From CATOSD01 sp965226695 (GTDB taxonomy: Bacteria > Chloroflexota > Dehalococcoidia > Lucifugimonadales > CATOSD01), in assembly GCA_965226695.1 (NCBI GenBank), contig OZ245405.1, forward strand, positions 2,976,001 to 3,040,000: a stretch of DNA of 64,000 nucleotides, in the 5' to 3' direction. The translations under genes were made by a program, and so were the position numbers. This document shows positions 1 through 8,404 of the stretch, piece after piece. Every line of letters starts with the position of its first letter. Positions within the stretch are counted from its first letter, which is position 1. A model generated the notes under the pieces. The model had not been told where the DNA came from. It did not search any database and saw only the letters and a list, made by a program, of their open reading frames with translations.

Positions 1-2069
1 CGGGTCAAGTCTTCCAGATCGATGCTACTCAGCTTGGACACGTCCGGCTTGCCGTCCACTATCGGGGCCAGCTCAGCAACCTGGGCAGTATCGGCAGCAT
101 TCAGCTCCAGCGGCTCCACCCGCTCCCAGTCGAGCGATAGGCGGTTGCGGTACACGTGCTCGATACGAACGACGTTGGGCCACCTGATCTCAAACGCGGC
201 CTTATCGGCCACCGGCTCGACCGGGGTCTTGTGCGGTTGAGGTTTGGGCGCACCGGAGTCGTCCGACTCGTGGGGCAGGAACGTGAAGGGCACGCCGAAT
301 ATGTTGACATATTCCGGTTCGAACATACCCGAACTTTCGTTTACCTCGTAGGAAGTGCGGCGAAGACCTCGCCCGACCACCTGCTCGCAAAGCAGTTGGC
401 TGGTGAACGCCCGCAGTCCCATGATGTGCGTAACAGTCTTGGCGTCCCAACCTTCGGAGAGCATCCCCACCGAGATGACGTTCTGTACCTGCTCGCCAGG
501 CTGCCCCTGCTTGCCAATAGTATCGACGATCAACCTGAGCCGCTCGGCTCGTTCGGCCGCAGTGAGTTTTCGACCGGAATCGTCGTCGCCATTCGATGCT
601 ATCTGGGCTATCGGCTCCTCGGCCTCCTCGGCGCGCTTAAGCACTCGGGAGTCGATGTGCAGGGTGCGTTCGGCATCGCAGAGTTCGTCTATGAGAATTC
701 GCTTGCGTTCGAAGGCGTGTCTGACGCGCGCCGCCGTCTCGGTGCGATTGGCTACGGTTATCATCACCGGGGGCGCCGCTGCCCTACTCGCCTGCCAGTC
801 CCTGGCGGTCTCCCTCCAGTCGTATCCAAGCAGGTAGTAGCCATTGACGACCAGATCTGGCAGAGGCTCTTCGGGTTTGGCCTTGCGATTCAGATCGTCC
901 CTCACCTCAGGGTCGTTGTAGATATGGTACAGCCGGGACCGGTAAGTCTTGGTGTCGGGCAGTGCATCGTCACGCACGACAACACGGGGCGTCTTCACCA
1001 GTCCGGACTCTATCGCATCGTTCAGGCCGAAGTCGCTAACAATCCAGTCGAACAACGCCTCATCCGAACTCGTCTTTCCAGATGGCGCGAACGGTGTCGC
1101 CGAGAAGTCGTAGCAAGTGAGTATGCCCCGCGCCCGGTGAATCCTGTCCAGACCGCCGACCCACTTGGTCGCCTCTTCGATGTCCGCCTTAGCGACGCCC
1201 TTGACCTTGGACTCGGCCGGAACGCGCCAGGCGTGGTGGGCTTCGTCGTTGATGACCAGTAAGTTCTTGGCGCGTGCCATGTCTCCCAGCACGTCGCGGA
1301 CATATGCTTCGTCGCTCTTGGCCCCGCGCTTGTCCACGCTCCTCTTCTTGGTAATCTGCTCCTCGGTCTCCCAATTGAGGACGTGCCAGTTGCGGACAAT
1401 AACCCTTCCCTGGCGAAGTCTGTCCAGAAGAGGCGGGGGCACTATCCGGAAAGCCTCGTAGTAGTTCTCAGCGTGTGACGGCTCCAAAACGGCAAGCCGA
1501 CTTCTCACCGTGAGGCCCGGAGCCACCACAAGCACGTTCTTGGCGAAGCGGGTGTCCTGCGGATAAGTGACCTTGTTCAGAATATGCCAGGCGATAACCA
1601 TCGCCATGACCACCGTCTTGCCCGTCCCCGTGGCCATCTTGGCGCACAGGCGGCGGAAAGCCCCGCCGTCTCCCGGGACATCTATGCCCACCTTCGCGCT
1701 GGACGGCGCTTCGGCCAGCCAGATGAGCGTCTCGGCCGCCTCGAGCTGGCAAAAGAAAAAACGGCGATTCTCGAACTCCTCCGGGTCCGTCCAGTGTTCC
1801 AGCAGCCGCTTGGTGATAGAGGTCACGCCGGGATAGCCGGCGTCGCGCCACTCCTTCACGCGAGGTCGAATCTGGTTGACCACAGGGATTTCGACGAACA
1901 CGCCTGGGTCGTCGAAAGTCTTGGAGTTCGCCGACGCTATCAGGTAGCCCGCAGGCCGGCGACCCGGCTCACGTGAGAACTTTCGAGTCTCCCGGTTGTA
2001 GCGCCAGTAGCACTTGGGCTCCGCATAGGGCTTGTTGATGATGAGCTTGTCGATTGTGGACTGTTCCAT
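1..2069 (-). CDS. res: Type III restriction enzyme, Res (helicase/nuclease) subunit, C-terminus beyond window
   Basis: This is the ATP-dependent translocase and restriction subunit of a type III restriction-modification system. About 689 codons are open from the ATG at 2069 to the window edge with no stop. Visible SF2 helicase motifs are a Q-motif-like RFFFCQLEAAETLIWL (about residue 110), Walker A MATGTGKT (about 145), a DEAD-box-type INDEAHHAW (about 275), motif III FSATPF (about 325) and motif VI QVVGRGLRR (about 565). The C-terminal PD-(D/E)XK nuclease expected for the family would lie left of the window. The N-terminal segment (KLIINKPY, EPKCYWRY) resembles the Res proteins that NCBI names BPTD_3080 family, recalled without a search. 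It is the last gene of the operon headed by mod, starting 8 bases after the PIN gene. Confidence 0.93.
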   Translation of the reverse strand, partial: MEQSTIDKLIINKPYAEPKCYWRYNRETRKFSREPGRRPAGYLIASANSKTFDDPGVFVEIPVVNQIRPRVKEWRDAGYPGVTSITKRLLEHWTDPEEFENRRFFFCQLEAAETLIWLAEAPSSAKVGIDVPGDGGAFRRLCAKMATGTGKTVVMAMVIAWHILNKVTYPQDTRFAKNVLVVAPGLTVRSRLAVLEPSHAENYYEAFRIVPPPLLDRLRQGRVIVRNWHVLNWETEEQITKKRSVDKRGAKSDEAYVRDVLGDMARAKNLLVINDEAHHAWRVPAESKVKGVAKADIEEATKWVGGLDRIHRARGILTCYDFSATPFAPSGKTSSDEALFDWIVSDFGLNDAIESGLVKTPRVVVRDDALPDTKTYRSRLYHIYNDPEVRDDLNRKAKPEEPLPDLVVNGYYLLGYDWRETARDWQASRAAAPPVMITVANRTETAARVRHAFERKRILIDELCDAERTLHIDSRVLKRAEEAEEPIAQIASNGDDDSGRKLTAAERAERLRLIVDTIGKQGQPGEQVQNVISVGMLSEGWDAKTVTHIMGLRAFTSQLLCEQVVGRGLRRTSYEVNESSGMFEPEYVNIFGVPFTFLPHESDDSGAPKPQPHKTPVEPVADKAAFEIRWPNVVRIEHVYRNRLSLDWERVEPLELNAADTAQVAELAPIVDGKPDVSKLSSIDLEDLT

Positions 2070-2077
2070 GCTTGGCC

Positions 2078-2497
2078 CTACATGCTCGACTTCATAAGGA
2101 TTGTGAAACCTTCCTGCTCGAAGTTGTGGTCGCTGGTCAGCACTTGCGTAATGCCCTCCGCCTCCATGACGTTCATAGCAATGCAGTCTTGGATACTGTA
2201 GCTTTTGTCGGAACGATTCTCATAGCGTGCCAATCCGTTCAGAAAGGACTGGCGGGATTGGGGAATTACGCGGACTTTACTGGTTTCCAAAACTTCCCTG
2301 ACCAACTCCGCTGCCAATCTGCGCCCGGCGATGCCCATGTTGGAAAATGCGGTCAGAACCTCTACAAGCACTTCGTCAGTAGTCAACAGAGGTGTATCGC
2401 TCAGGCGTTCGCGTGCGTCCATCGCAAGTTGGCGCCATTGGTCCCGTGACACCAGGCTGGCGACAAAGAACGCCGTATCTACGAAGACGGCGGCCAT
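2078..2497 (-). CDS. PIN-domain (VapC-like) ribonuclease toxin, module copy 1
   Basis: This 139-residue protein has the acidic residues of a PIN domain: Asp7 in VFVDTAFF, Glu42/Glu46 in TTDEVLVEVL, Asp104 in SIQDCIAMN and Asp123 in TSDHNFEQEGF. PIN toxins of toxin-antitoxin pairs cleave RNA; that role is inferred from the family. The ATG at 2497 lies inside the end of the small upstream gene, giving a 19-base overlap that suggests coupled translation. The C-terminal half is almost identical to the second PIN protein at 3757-4173, showing that the module was duplicated. It sits 8 bases before res. Confidence 0.88.
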   Translation of the reverse strand: MAAVFVDTAFFVASLVSRDQWRQLAMDARERLSDTPLLTTDEVLVEVLTAFSNMGIAGRRLAAELVREVLETSKVRVIPQSRQSFLNGLARYENRSDKSYSIQDCIAMNVMEAEGITQVLTSDHNFEQEGFTILMKSSM

Positions 2498-2814
2498 CGC
2501 TTGCCCGCGCCGTGAAGGTAGCGGTCCATGTTCTCAATGAAATCGTCGGGGAATTGGCCCTTTATCTCCTGGGGAATCTTCTCGGCAAAGTCGTCCAGAA
2601 TCTCGTACAGAGTGCGGTCGCTACGGTGAGACGCGCCGCTCTTGTGGTGGCCGTCGCCGTCGACGTGATTTTGAGGCAGCTTGGCATTCACCACCTGCTG
2701 AGGCTCTTCGGCAAAGTCAGCGCTTGCGCCTCTAGCAGGACCAACGGCGCGGACATCGGCATCATCGGGCTGATTGTCCATTTCCTGTTCAGCGACTTTC
2801 TCCATGTGTTCCAT
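2479..2814 (-). CDS. Small acidic protein, putative PIN antitoxin, module copy 1
   Basis: An acidic 111-residue protein encoded directly before, and overlapping, the PIN toxin gene. No domain is recognised with certainty. Its last 40 residues (TLYEILDDFAEKIPQEIKG, then FPDDFIENMDRYLHG) align with the end of the 77-residue protein at 4170-4403, and both begin ME..E+V.E+E. Position and overlap make it the likely antitoxin of the adjacent PIN protein; this is inference. The middle (residues 20-65) is low-complexity and not shared with the second copy. Confidence 0.7.
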   Translation of the reverse strand: MEHMEKVAEQEMDNQPDDADVRAVGPARGASADFAEEPQQVVNAKLPQNHVDGDGHHKSGASHRSDRTLYEILDDFAEKIPQEIKGQFPDDFIENMDRYLHGAGKRWPPSS

Positions 2815-2867
2815 CAGCGTCTCCTCACTGTTGGCCCGGTCGTCTCGACAAGATTAGCCCACCACCT

Positions 2868-3683
2868 TCATAAAGCAAGGTTCGCATCGACCTCGAGCCC
2901 GGCTCCCTTCAACTCTCTGACGAGATTCATCATCCAGGCACCCTGGCCATCCATCGGGATGTACAAGACTCCGTCGTAGTCCGAAGGTATTTCCACATCA
3001 TCCACGAGCAAGGCGCAAGTTCGTTCCCTGCCCAGCTTTCCCAGGAAGAACCCAAGCTCGAGAATCACGTTTTGCCTTGCGCGAGCGCGTTGAACATCGC
3101 TTTCGTCCGCTGGGCCACCCACGTCGTCCGGGGTTAGCAGGACAATTGCGAACCCAACATCCGAATACTCCTCGAATTTCTCGATAATCGTCTGACCCTG
3201 GTTTGGCTGTTCATGGAGGATGATCGGCGATAGCTCCAACCTTTCGAGGAATCTGGCCACCGCCTGCTTCGCACCATCGTGCCTTCCGTGAACAATAAAG
3301 ATCTGGTTGAAGACTGCCTGGACTGGCTCATCATTGCCGGTTCCAGAAATCGGGCTGTCTTCCTCCCAATACACTCTGATTTCATCAATCATGGACTCAA
3401 GTACAGCAAACGCTGAATCCAGTCCTCTCAAATACGGTCCGCGATAGTCGGTTCGTCTGCCACCACCCCAGGATATTACTCTCGGAATAAAGCTGATTTT
3501 CTTGAAATCAGAAACATGGCGAGTCTCTTCGCCGAATGTGTGGGCAATAGCTACCTCCGTGTTCCGACGCCACTTCTTGAACTCTCCAGAACCAGTTAGA
3601 CGGTTGTCCGACTGAAGTTGAGGAATCGCAGCCAGCGCCCTCTCCAGGCGCTCAATCGCCTTACTCTTGGGAAGTTTGGCCAT
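2868..3683 (-). CDS. TIR-domain (CAP12/Pycsar-effector type) protein, module copy 1
   Basis: A 271-residue protein with an unrecognised N-terminal domain (residues 1-120) and a C-terminal TIR domain of the CAP12/Pycsar effector type (PF10137, formerly 'predicted nucleotide-binding protein'). Seen motifs are IFIVHGRHDGAKQAVARFL, PIILHEQPNQGQTIIEKFE, VLLTPDDVGG and NVILELGFFLGKLGRERT; the last carries the conserved glutamate of the NADase-type TIR fold. Proteins of this family deplete NAD+ in CBASS and Pycsar defence, but no cyclase is visible here. The ATG at 3683 has a GGAAGG Shine-Dalgarno. It is about 70 percent identical by eye to the TIR protein at 4451-5269, highest in the C-terminal third. 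Confidence 0.9.
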   Translation of the reverse strand: MAKLPKSKAIERLERALAAIPQLQSDNRLTGSGEFKKWRRNTEVAIAHTFGEETRHVSDFKKISFIPRVISWGGGRRTDYRGPYLRGLDSAFAVLESMIDEIRVYWEEDSPISGTGNDEPVQAVFNQIFIVHGRHDGAKQAVARFLERLELSPIILHEQPNQGQTIIEKFEEYSDVGFAIVLLTPDDVGGPADESDVQRARARQNVILELGFFLGKLGRERTCALLVDDVEIPSDYDGVLYIPMDGQGAWMMNLVRELKGAGLEVDANLAL

Positions 3684-3756
3684 TGACTGTTGCCTTCCTT
3701 CTATGGCGCCTTCCTGTCATTTCGCAACTTTCAATACCCGTAGTATCCCCTCAGAC

Positions 3757-4173
3757 TTAGACCCGCTTCATCAGGATGGTGAAGCCTTCCTGCTCGAAAT
3801 TGTGGTCGCTGGTCAGAATGTCCGTGATTCCTTCGGACTCCATGACGTTCATGGCGATGCAGTCCTGGAGGCTGTAGGCCTTGTCGAGCCGACGGTGGAA
3901 TCGGTTGAGTCCGTCGAGGAAAGAGGGGCGGGTCTGCGGAATGACGCGAATCTTCCCGTCCGTCAGCATTTCCTGCACCGCATTCAACGCCTGCTCTCGT
4001 ACGGCTGGGCTAACCCTGGATACGCCGGTCAGGAACTCAGTCAGGGTTTCGTCGGTGGTCACCAACTCCACTTCGCCAAGCCGCCTTCGGGCTTCTTGCG
4101 CGGTCTCTTTCCACTGGTCACGAGGGCGGAATAGTGCGATGAAGTAGGAAGCGTCCGCGAATACTACGCTCAA
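3757..4173 (-). CDS. PIN-domain (VapC-like) toxin, module copy 2
   Basis: A 138-residue PIN protein paralogous to that at 2078-2497: VVFADASYF at the N-terminus supplies the first Asp, TTDETLTEFL the Glu, LQDCIAMN and TSDHNFEQEGF the remaining acids. I chose a TTG start at 4173 because it overlaps the upstream stop (TTGA) and aligns exactly with the start of copy 1; the frame stays open 21 codons further but without an ATG at a homologous place. It is the third gene of the upstream TIR/small-protein/PIN module, 73 bases before the next TIR gene. Confidence 0.86.
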   Translation of the reverse strand: MSVVFADASYFIALFRPRDQWKETAQEARRRLGEVELVTTDETLTEFLTGVSRVSPAVREQALNAVQEMLTDGKIRVIPQTRPSFLDGLNRFHRRLDKAYSLQDCIAMNVMESEGITDILTSDHNFEQEGFTILMKRV

Positions 4174-4403
4174 ACATCCGCACCTGAAGTATAGTAGTCG
4201 AGGCGCTCTATCAGGTCCGGCGGCAGGTTGTCCCAATCCTCAAGCGGCACCCTTCCTGCGTAGTCCTCAATAGTCTCTTCGACAGTTCGCTTTGGGCGGT
4301 CGGTATCCTTGTCGGCACCCGACGTGTGGCAGTCCGCGCGGCGTTTGGTATCTTCGGGCGGCTTCGCCCGCTCTTCCTCCTGAACTCTCTCCCAACGTTC
4401 CAT
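4170..4403 (-). CDS. Small acidic protein, putative PIN antitoxin, module copy 2
   Basis: A 77-residue charged protein preceding the PIN toxin with a 4-base TTGA overlap. The end (TVEETIEDYAGRVP, then LPPDLIERLDYYTSG) matches the end of the 111-residue protein at 2479-2814; the N-terminus MERWERVQEEE is also similar. No DNA-binding fold can be named from sequence alone. Antitoxin function is inferred from position and pairing. Confidence 0.72.
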   Translation of the reverse strand: MERWERVQEEERAKPPEDTKRRADCHTSGADKDTDRPKRTVEETIEDYAGRVPLEDWDNLPPDLIERLDYYTSGADV

Positions 4404-4450
4404 GAATATCTCCTCTGTACTGGCGCGGCATGTCTGCTTGGGTCAGACCG

Positions 4451-5269
4451 CTAAACTCCAAAGGCAAGGTTCGCGTCGACCTCGAGCCCGGCTCCCTTCA
4501 ATTCTCTGACAAGATTCATCATCCAAGCTCCCTGCCCATCCATCGGAATGTACAAGACCCCGTCGTAGTCCGAAGGTATCTCCACATCGTCTACGAGCAA
4601 GGCGCAAGTTCGTTCGCGGCCCAGTTTTCCCAGGAAGAACCCGAGCTCGAGAATCACGTTCTGCCTTGCGCGAGGGCGCTGGGTGTTCCCCTCATCGGCT
4701 GGGCCACCGACGTCGTCCGGGGTAAGCAAAACCACCGCGAACCCAACATTCGAATGCTCCTCGAATTTCTCGATAATCGTCTGGCCCTGATTTGGCTGTT
4801 CATGCAGGATGATCGGTGATAGCTCCAACTTCTCGAGGAACCTCGCTACCGCCTGCTTCGCCCCCTCGTCCCTTCCGTGAACAACGAACACATTGCTGGA
4901 GTCTACCTGGACTCGCTTCTGATAGCCGGTATCCACATCTGCTTCGGTGTCGTCCCCCCAGTACTCCTTGATTTCGTCGATCATCGACTGAAGGACAGAA
5001 GACGCTGAATCCAAGCCGTTCAAATAGTTCCCCTGATAGTCGGAGGACCTATCCGCAAAATATGACACTGGCCAATAGCCTACATCTGTGAAGTCCTTGA
5101 CGTGGCGAGTTCCCTCTCCAAACGTATGTGAGATGGCAACCTCAGTGTCCCTGTGCCATTTCTCGAACTCTGACGAACGAGCTAGGCCGCGATTCTCCCT
5201 CAGTTCAGGAATCGCAGCCAGCGCCCTCTCCAGCCGCTCTATTGCCCTGTTCTTCTGACGGCCTGCCAT
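4451..5269 (-). CDS. TIR-domain (CAP12/Pycsar-effector type) protein, module copy 2
   Basis: A 272-residue paralogue of the TIR protein at 2868-3683. The TIR part shows VFVVHGRDEGAKQAVARFL, PNQGQTIIEKFEEHSNVGF, VLLTPDDVGG and NVILELGFFLGKLGRERT. The N-terminal domains share the opening AIERLERALAAIP. I prefer the ATG at 5269 (with a GAGGG Shine-Dalgarno) because it gives the same length and start as copy 1; a GTG at 5284 overlapping the mod stop (GTGA) is the alternative. It is the first gene after mod in the operon. Linker residues between the two domains differ most between the copies. Confidence 0.9.
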   Translation of the reverse strand: MAGRQKNRAIERLERALAAIPELRENRGLARSSEFEKWHRDTEVAISHTFGEGTRHVKDFTDVGYWPVSYFADRSSDYQGNYLNGLDSASSVLQSMIDEIKEYWGDDTEADVDTGYQKRVQVDSSNVFVVHGRDEGAKQAVARFLEKLELSPIILHEQPNQGQTIIEKFEEHSNVGFAVVLLTPDDVGGPADEGNTQRPRARQNVILELGFFLGKLGRERTCALLVDDVEIPSDYDGVLYIPMDGQGAWMMNLVRELKGAGLEVDANLAFGV

Positions 5270-5280
5270 CTCAGCCACCC

Positions 5281-7797
5281 TCACAAATTGATAATCCGTA
5301 GGCTTTCGATGCCCCGGTCGTCCACAATCTTCACCGCGACGCGCCGGTGCTCACCCGCCTCGAACGGCAGCGATACGGTGCCCCGGTAGGCCTCCATTAG
5401 ATCTTCATCGATCTCAGCCTTCAAGTTGCGCGCCAGTCGCGCCCAGCCGTCTCTCGGGCCGGCCATGGGGAAGAACACCTGCCGCGGATACAGACTGCGC
5501 CCGTCGTAGTCGGTGTCCAGCATCCACATCGCAACCTTGTCCTCGCCGCCGGACTCCACGCCGCCGGTCTTGGTGTTGTAGTAGTCGAACCCCTGTACCT
5601 CTACTTGCCACTTGCCCGTGTTCTGGCCTCTTCTTATCTGATGCACCAGAACGTCCGGCTGCCCGATGAGCCAGAAGCTCTCGTTGCTGGCGCGTTTCTT
5701 CTTCAGGTCCTCCGTTAGCAGGTCGGCGTTCATCTGCGCCTTGAGCAGCGTGATGCCCGGCCAGTTCGTCTCGTCTATGTCCTTAGCCGCTTCTGGATCG
5801 AACTGAAAGGCGGCGAAGACTATGACCTTAGGGCTGGGCCTGAGCGTCTCAGCTTCCTGAAGAGCCTGGTTCACCTGCCGCTGTTCCAGCGGGGCGTGAT
5901 CGGGCCCGAAGGACACGGCGACGCGCTGCGCCCGACGAGCCGCGCCTTCCGCCACGGAGTCGGCGCCATCGTCATTGGGAAGCGTCTCGCCGTCGGCGTG
6001 CAGGTGGCGACAGCCCGGCAGAGGCTCCAACCGAGCGAAGCGTATGAATTGCCCCGCCTTTCCCCGGATGCCGGTCCTCAGCAGTTCGTCCCTCCAGTCG
6101 GACTGGCGCAGCGTTTCGCCAGAGCGGGCCACGGTGTCATCTGCGGGCGGCGGCTCGGCGTCGTCCACGTCGTCGATGGGCTTGACGGCCGGCGCGGGCA
6201 CGGCCTCGACGCTGAATGGACCCGTCACCCGCCGCTTGCTCGTGTCCACCAGCGGCTGGTCGTACAGCGTCTCCTGGGGAGCGTGGCGGGCGATGGCGGC
6301 GTCGATTTCCTGCTGAGTGATGCCTTCCTTGATGTCCAGGTTATTGGCGATGGAACCCAGAGTGATGTGCGGCACCGTCTTATATCTGAAGCCACTGCCC
6401 ACCCCCTCGTTGGGGTGGGCCAGCTCGTAATAGTCGAATAGGCCGGTCATCAGCCGCTGCTTTGCCAGGGCGATGGCCACGCGGGAGGTGTCGCACGTTA
6501 TCCAGCGGCGACCCCACTGCTCGGCGACGTAGGCGGTGGTGCCGGAGCCGCAGGTAGGGTCTAATACCAAGTCACCGGGGTCGGTGGTCATGAGGATGCA
6601 GCGTTGTATGACCTTTGATGCGGTCTGAACCGCATAGGTCTTATCTTGTTCGCCCCACGTATCCTGCCAAGAGGTGGTCAACACCTTGCAGGGGAAATCA
6701 TCGGCCAACCGTTTGTATCTGACGTCTGCGTTGAAACCGATTAACCTATCCGCCAATTTCAGCTTGAGTAGACCGCTCTCACCTGTAGCCCAGTGCATAT
6801 TCGAGGGTGGTCTATATGACTTTCCTCCGAAATTGAAGTCGAAGCTCAGCCCTTCGGTATATCCCGGCCTATACAACCGAACAGGCTCGAAACCCGTCGA
6901 TTCCCTCGATTCTAGGTGAAATAGCTGCCTGTACCTTGTATTCTCTCGATTCTTCGCATACCACAGTATGTTGTCGGTAACGTTGTCTAGGAATCGGGCT
7001 GCTCGAACTCCAAAAACCCGATAAGCGATCGTTGCAATAAATCCTTCCTGGCCAAACACATCATCCATTAGATTTCTAACTAGATGCACGTTCTGATCGG
7101 AAATCTGCACAAAGCATGACCCGCTCTCGGTCAGCAACTCCCGCACCAGCAGCAGGCGGTCGCGCAGGTAGGACAGGTACGAGTGGATGCCCAACTCCCA
7201 AGTGTCGCGGAATGCCTTGATGGTCTCCGGCTCCTGGGTTAGGTCCTCATCCCTGTCGCTGGCGTTCACATCGCGCTTGTTTACGAATGGCTGGAAGTTA
7301 GAGTTATACCGGAAACCGTATGGCGGGTCTATATAGACCATTTGCACCTTGCCTGCCATGCCCTCTTTCTTTAGAAGGCTGTTCATCACCAGCAGGCTGT
7401 CGCCAGCCACCAGGCGGTTGGTCCAGTTGTGGCGGTGCTTGTAGAACTCGATTGCGTTTCGGACCGGCGGGTTCTCCTCGGGCAACTCAAACAGACTCCC
7501 CTGTTCAGGTGCGGCGCCGTTGCGCTTGCGCGTGGCCTCTATGATGGTGCGAGGGTCGATGCGCTCGTGGACGTGCAGCGAGACGGTGGGCACCTCGAAA
7601 GAGGTGTGTTCGGCCTTTCCCGCCCATTGCAGTTGCGGGTCCAGGTGCGGGTCGTAGGAGTAGGTCTTGCGTCCCGCGTCCTGGTCCGTCGCAGGCGTGA
7701 CGAGACCCACCGGAGGGTTGTTCAGCCGTTCCTTGTCGCGGTGGTCATAGGACTCGATGGGGCGGTTGGATTGTCGGGCGCGTGATCGCCGTGCCAT
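5281..7797 (-). CDS. mod: Type III DNA methyltransferase (Mod subunit)
   Basis: An 838-residue beta-class amino-methyltransferase: catalytic motif IV MVYIDPPYG at residues 154-161 precedes the SAM-binding motif DPTCGSGTTAYVAEQWG near 415, the order typical of type III Mod proteins. Mod provides sequence recognition for both methylation and restriction. The ATG at 7797 has GGAG six bases upstream. It heads an apparent eight-gene minus-strand operon: mod, TIR, small protein, PIN, TIR, small protein, PIN, res. The 206 bases upstream (7798-8003) must hold the promoter; I could not assign one. Confidence 0.94.
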   Translation of the reverse strand: MARRSRARQSNRPIESYDHRDKERLNNPPVGLVTPATDQDAGRKTYSYDPHLDPQLQWAGKAEHTSFEVPTVSLHVHERIDPRTIIEATRKRNGAAPEQGSLFELPEENPPVRNAIEFYKHRHNWTNRLVAGDSLLVMNSLLKKEGMAGKVQMVYIDPPYGFRYNSNFQPFVNKRDVNASDRDEDLTQEPETIKAFRDTWELGIHSYLSYLRDRLLLVRELLTESGSCFVQISDQNVHLVRNLMDDVFGQEGFIATIAYRVFGVRAARFLDNVTDNILWYAKNRENTRYRQLFHLESRESTGFEPVRLYRPGYTEGLSFDFNFGGKSYRPPSNMHWATGESGLLKLKLADRLIGFNADVRYKRLADDFPCKVLTTSWQDTWGEQDKTYAVQTASKVIQRCILMTTDPGDLVLDPTCGSGTTAYVAEQWGRRWITCDTSRVAIALAKQRLMTGLFDYYELAHPNEGVGSGFRYKTVPHITLGSIANNLDIKEGITQQEIDAAIARHAPQETLYDQPLVDTSKRRVTGPFSVEAVPAPAVKPIDDVDDAEPPPADDTVARSGETLRQSDWRDELLRTGIRGKAGQFIRFARLEPLPGCRHLHADGETLPNDDGADSVAEGAARRAQRVAVSFGPDHAPLEQRQVNQALQEAETLRPSPKVIVFAAFQFDPEAAKDIDETNWPGITLLKAQMNADLLTEDLKKKRASNESFWLIGQPDVLVHQIRRGQNTGKWQVEVQGFDYYNTKTGGVESGGEDKVAMWMLDTDYDGRSLYPRQVFFPMAGPRDGWARLARNLKAEIDEDLMEAYRGTVSLPFEAGEHRRVAVKIVDDRGIESLRIINL

Positions 7798-8003
7798 ATC
7801 GTACTCCAGGCATCTAATCTCTCGCCCGCCGCTGCCTCAACGCCGCTCACTCTCAGGCGAGGGTTTCACCTATAAGCTACCATATTCAACGGCGCGGCGC
7901 ATCGACTTCATCTAGACAGTTTCGGCTTGACCTCTTCGGCACGGAAGGCGCGGCCACTAACCTCTGCCGGCGTGGCATGACGCTCGCCCGGAGCACCCGC
8001 TCG

Positions 8004-8336
8004 TCAACCGTCGTGCTGCGGGTCCAGGGCGGCCTCTTCGGCGGGAGCGTGGTCGCCCTCGGGTTGGTCGAAGCTGCCCAGCGGTATGATGGGCATGGTC
8101 GTAATCAACACCCCTGCTTTCACTCCCAGCTCCAGCGAGAACCGGGCCGCTTCCCTGTTGCCCGGCGCATCGAGAATGCACGCGTAGTCATAGTTCCCCA
8201 GCAGTGCGTACACACCCAGCGTCTGCACGTCCGGCATGTTGATTTTGTTTTCGGCTCGCAGCAGGTGGTCCGGATCCGTCAGCATCTTGTCGCGGCCCTC
8301 AGGCGTCAGTGTGAGCAGCATGATGTACTGTGCCAT
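8004..8336 (-). CDS. GYD-domain protein
   Basis: About 110 residues starting MAQYIMLLTLTPEGR, the usual opening of GYD-domain (PF08734) proteins; the name-giving motif appears as GNYDYACILDAPG. These are small ferredoxin-like-fold proteins of unknown function. I chose the ATG at 8336 (GGAAG Shine-Dalgarno) over the in-frame start at 8354. Stand-alone gene between the restriction operon and a ThDP enzyme. Confidence 0.85.
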   Translation of the reverse strand: MAQYIMLLTLTPEGRDKMLTDPDHLLRAENKINMPDVQTLGVYALLGNYDYACILDAPGNREAARFSLELGVKAGVLITTMPIIPLGSFDQPEGDHAPAEEAALDPQHDG

Positions 8337-8404
8337 GTCGTCGCTTCCCTCCATCGCATGCTAGAGTTATGGGCCGGGCCCCTGTGCCGCGCCCGCACCT
8401 GACT

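Noticed and set aside
156..1262. Long plus-strand open frame (368 codons)
   Set aside because: It is antisense to res, whose minus frame carries clear helicase motifs.
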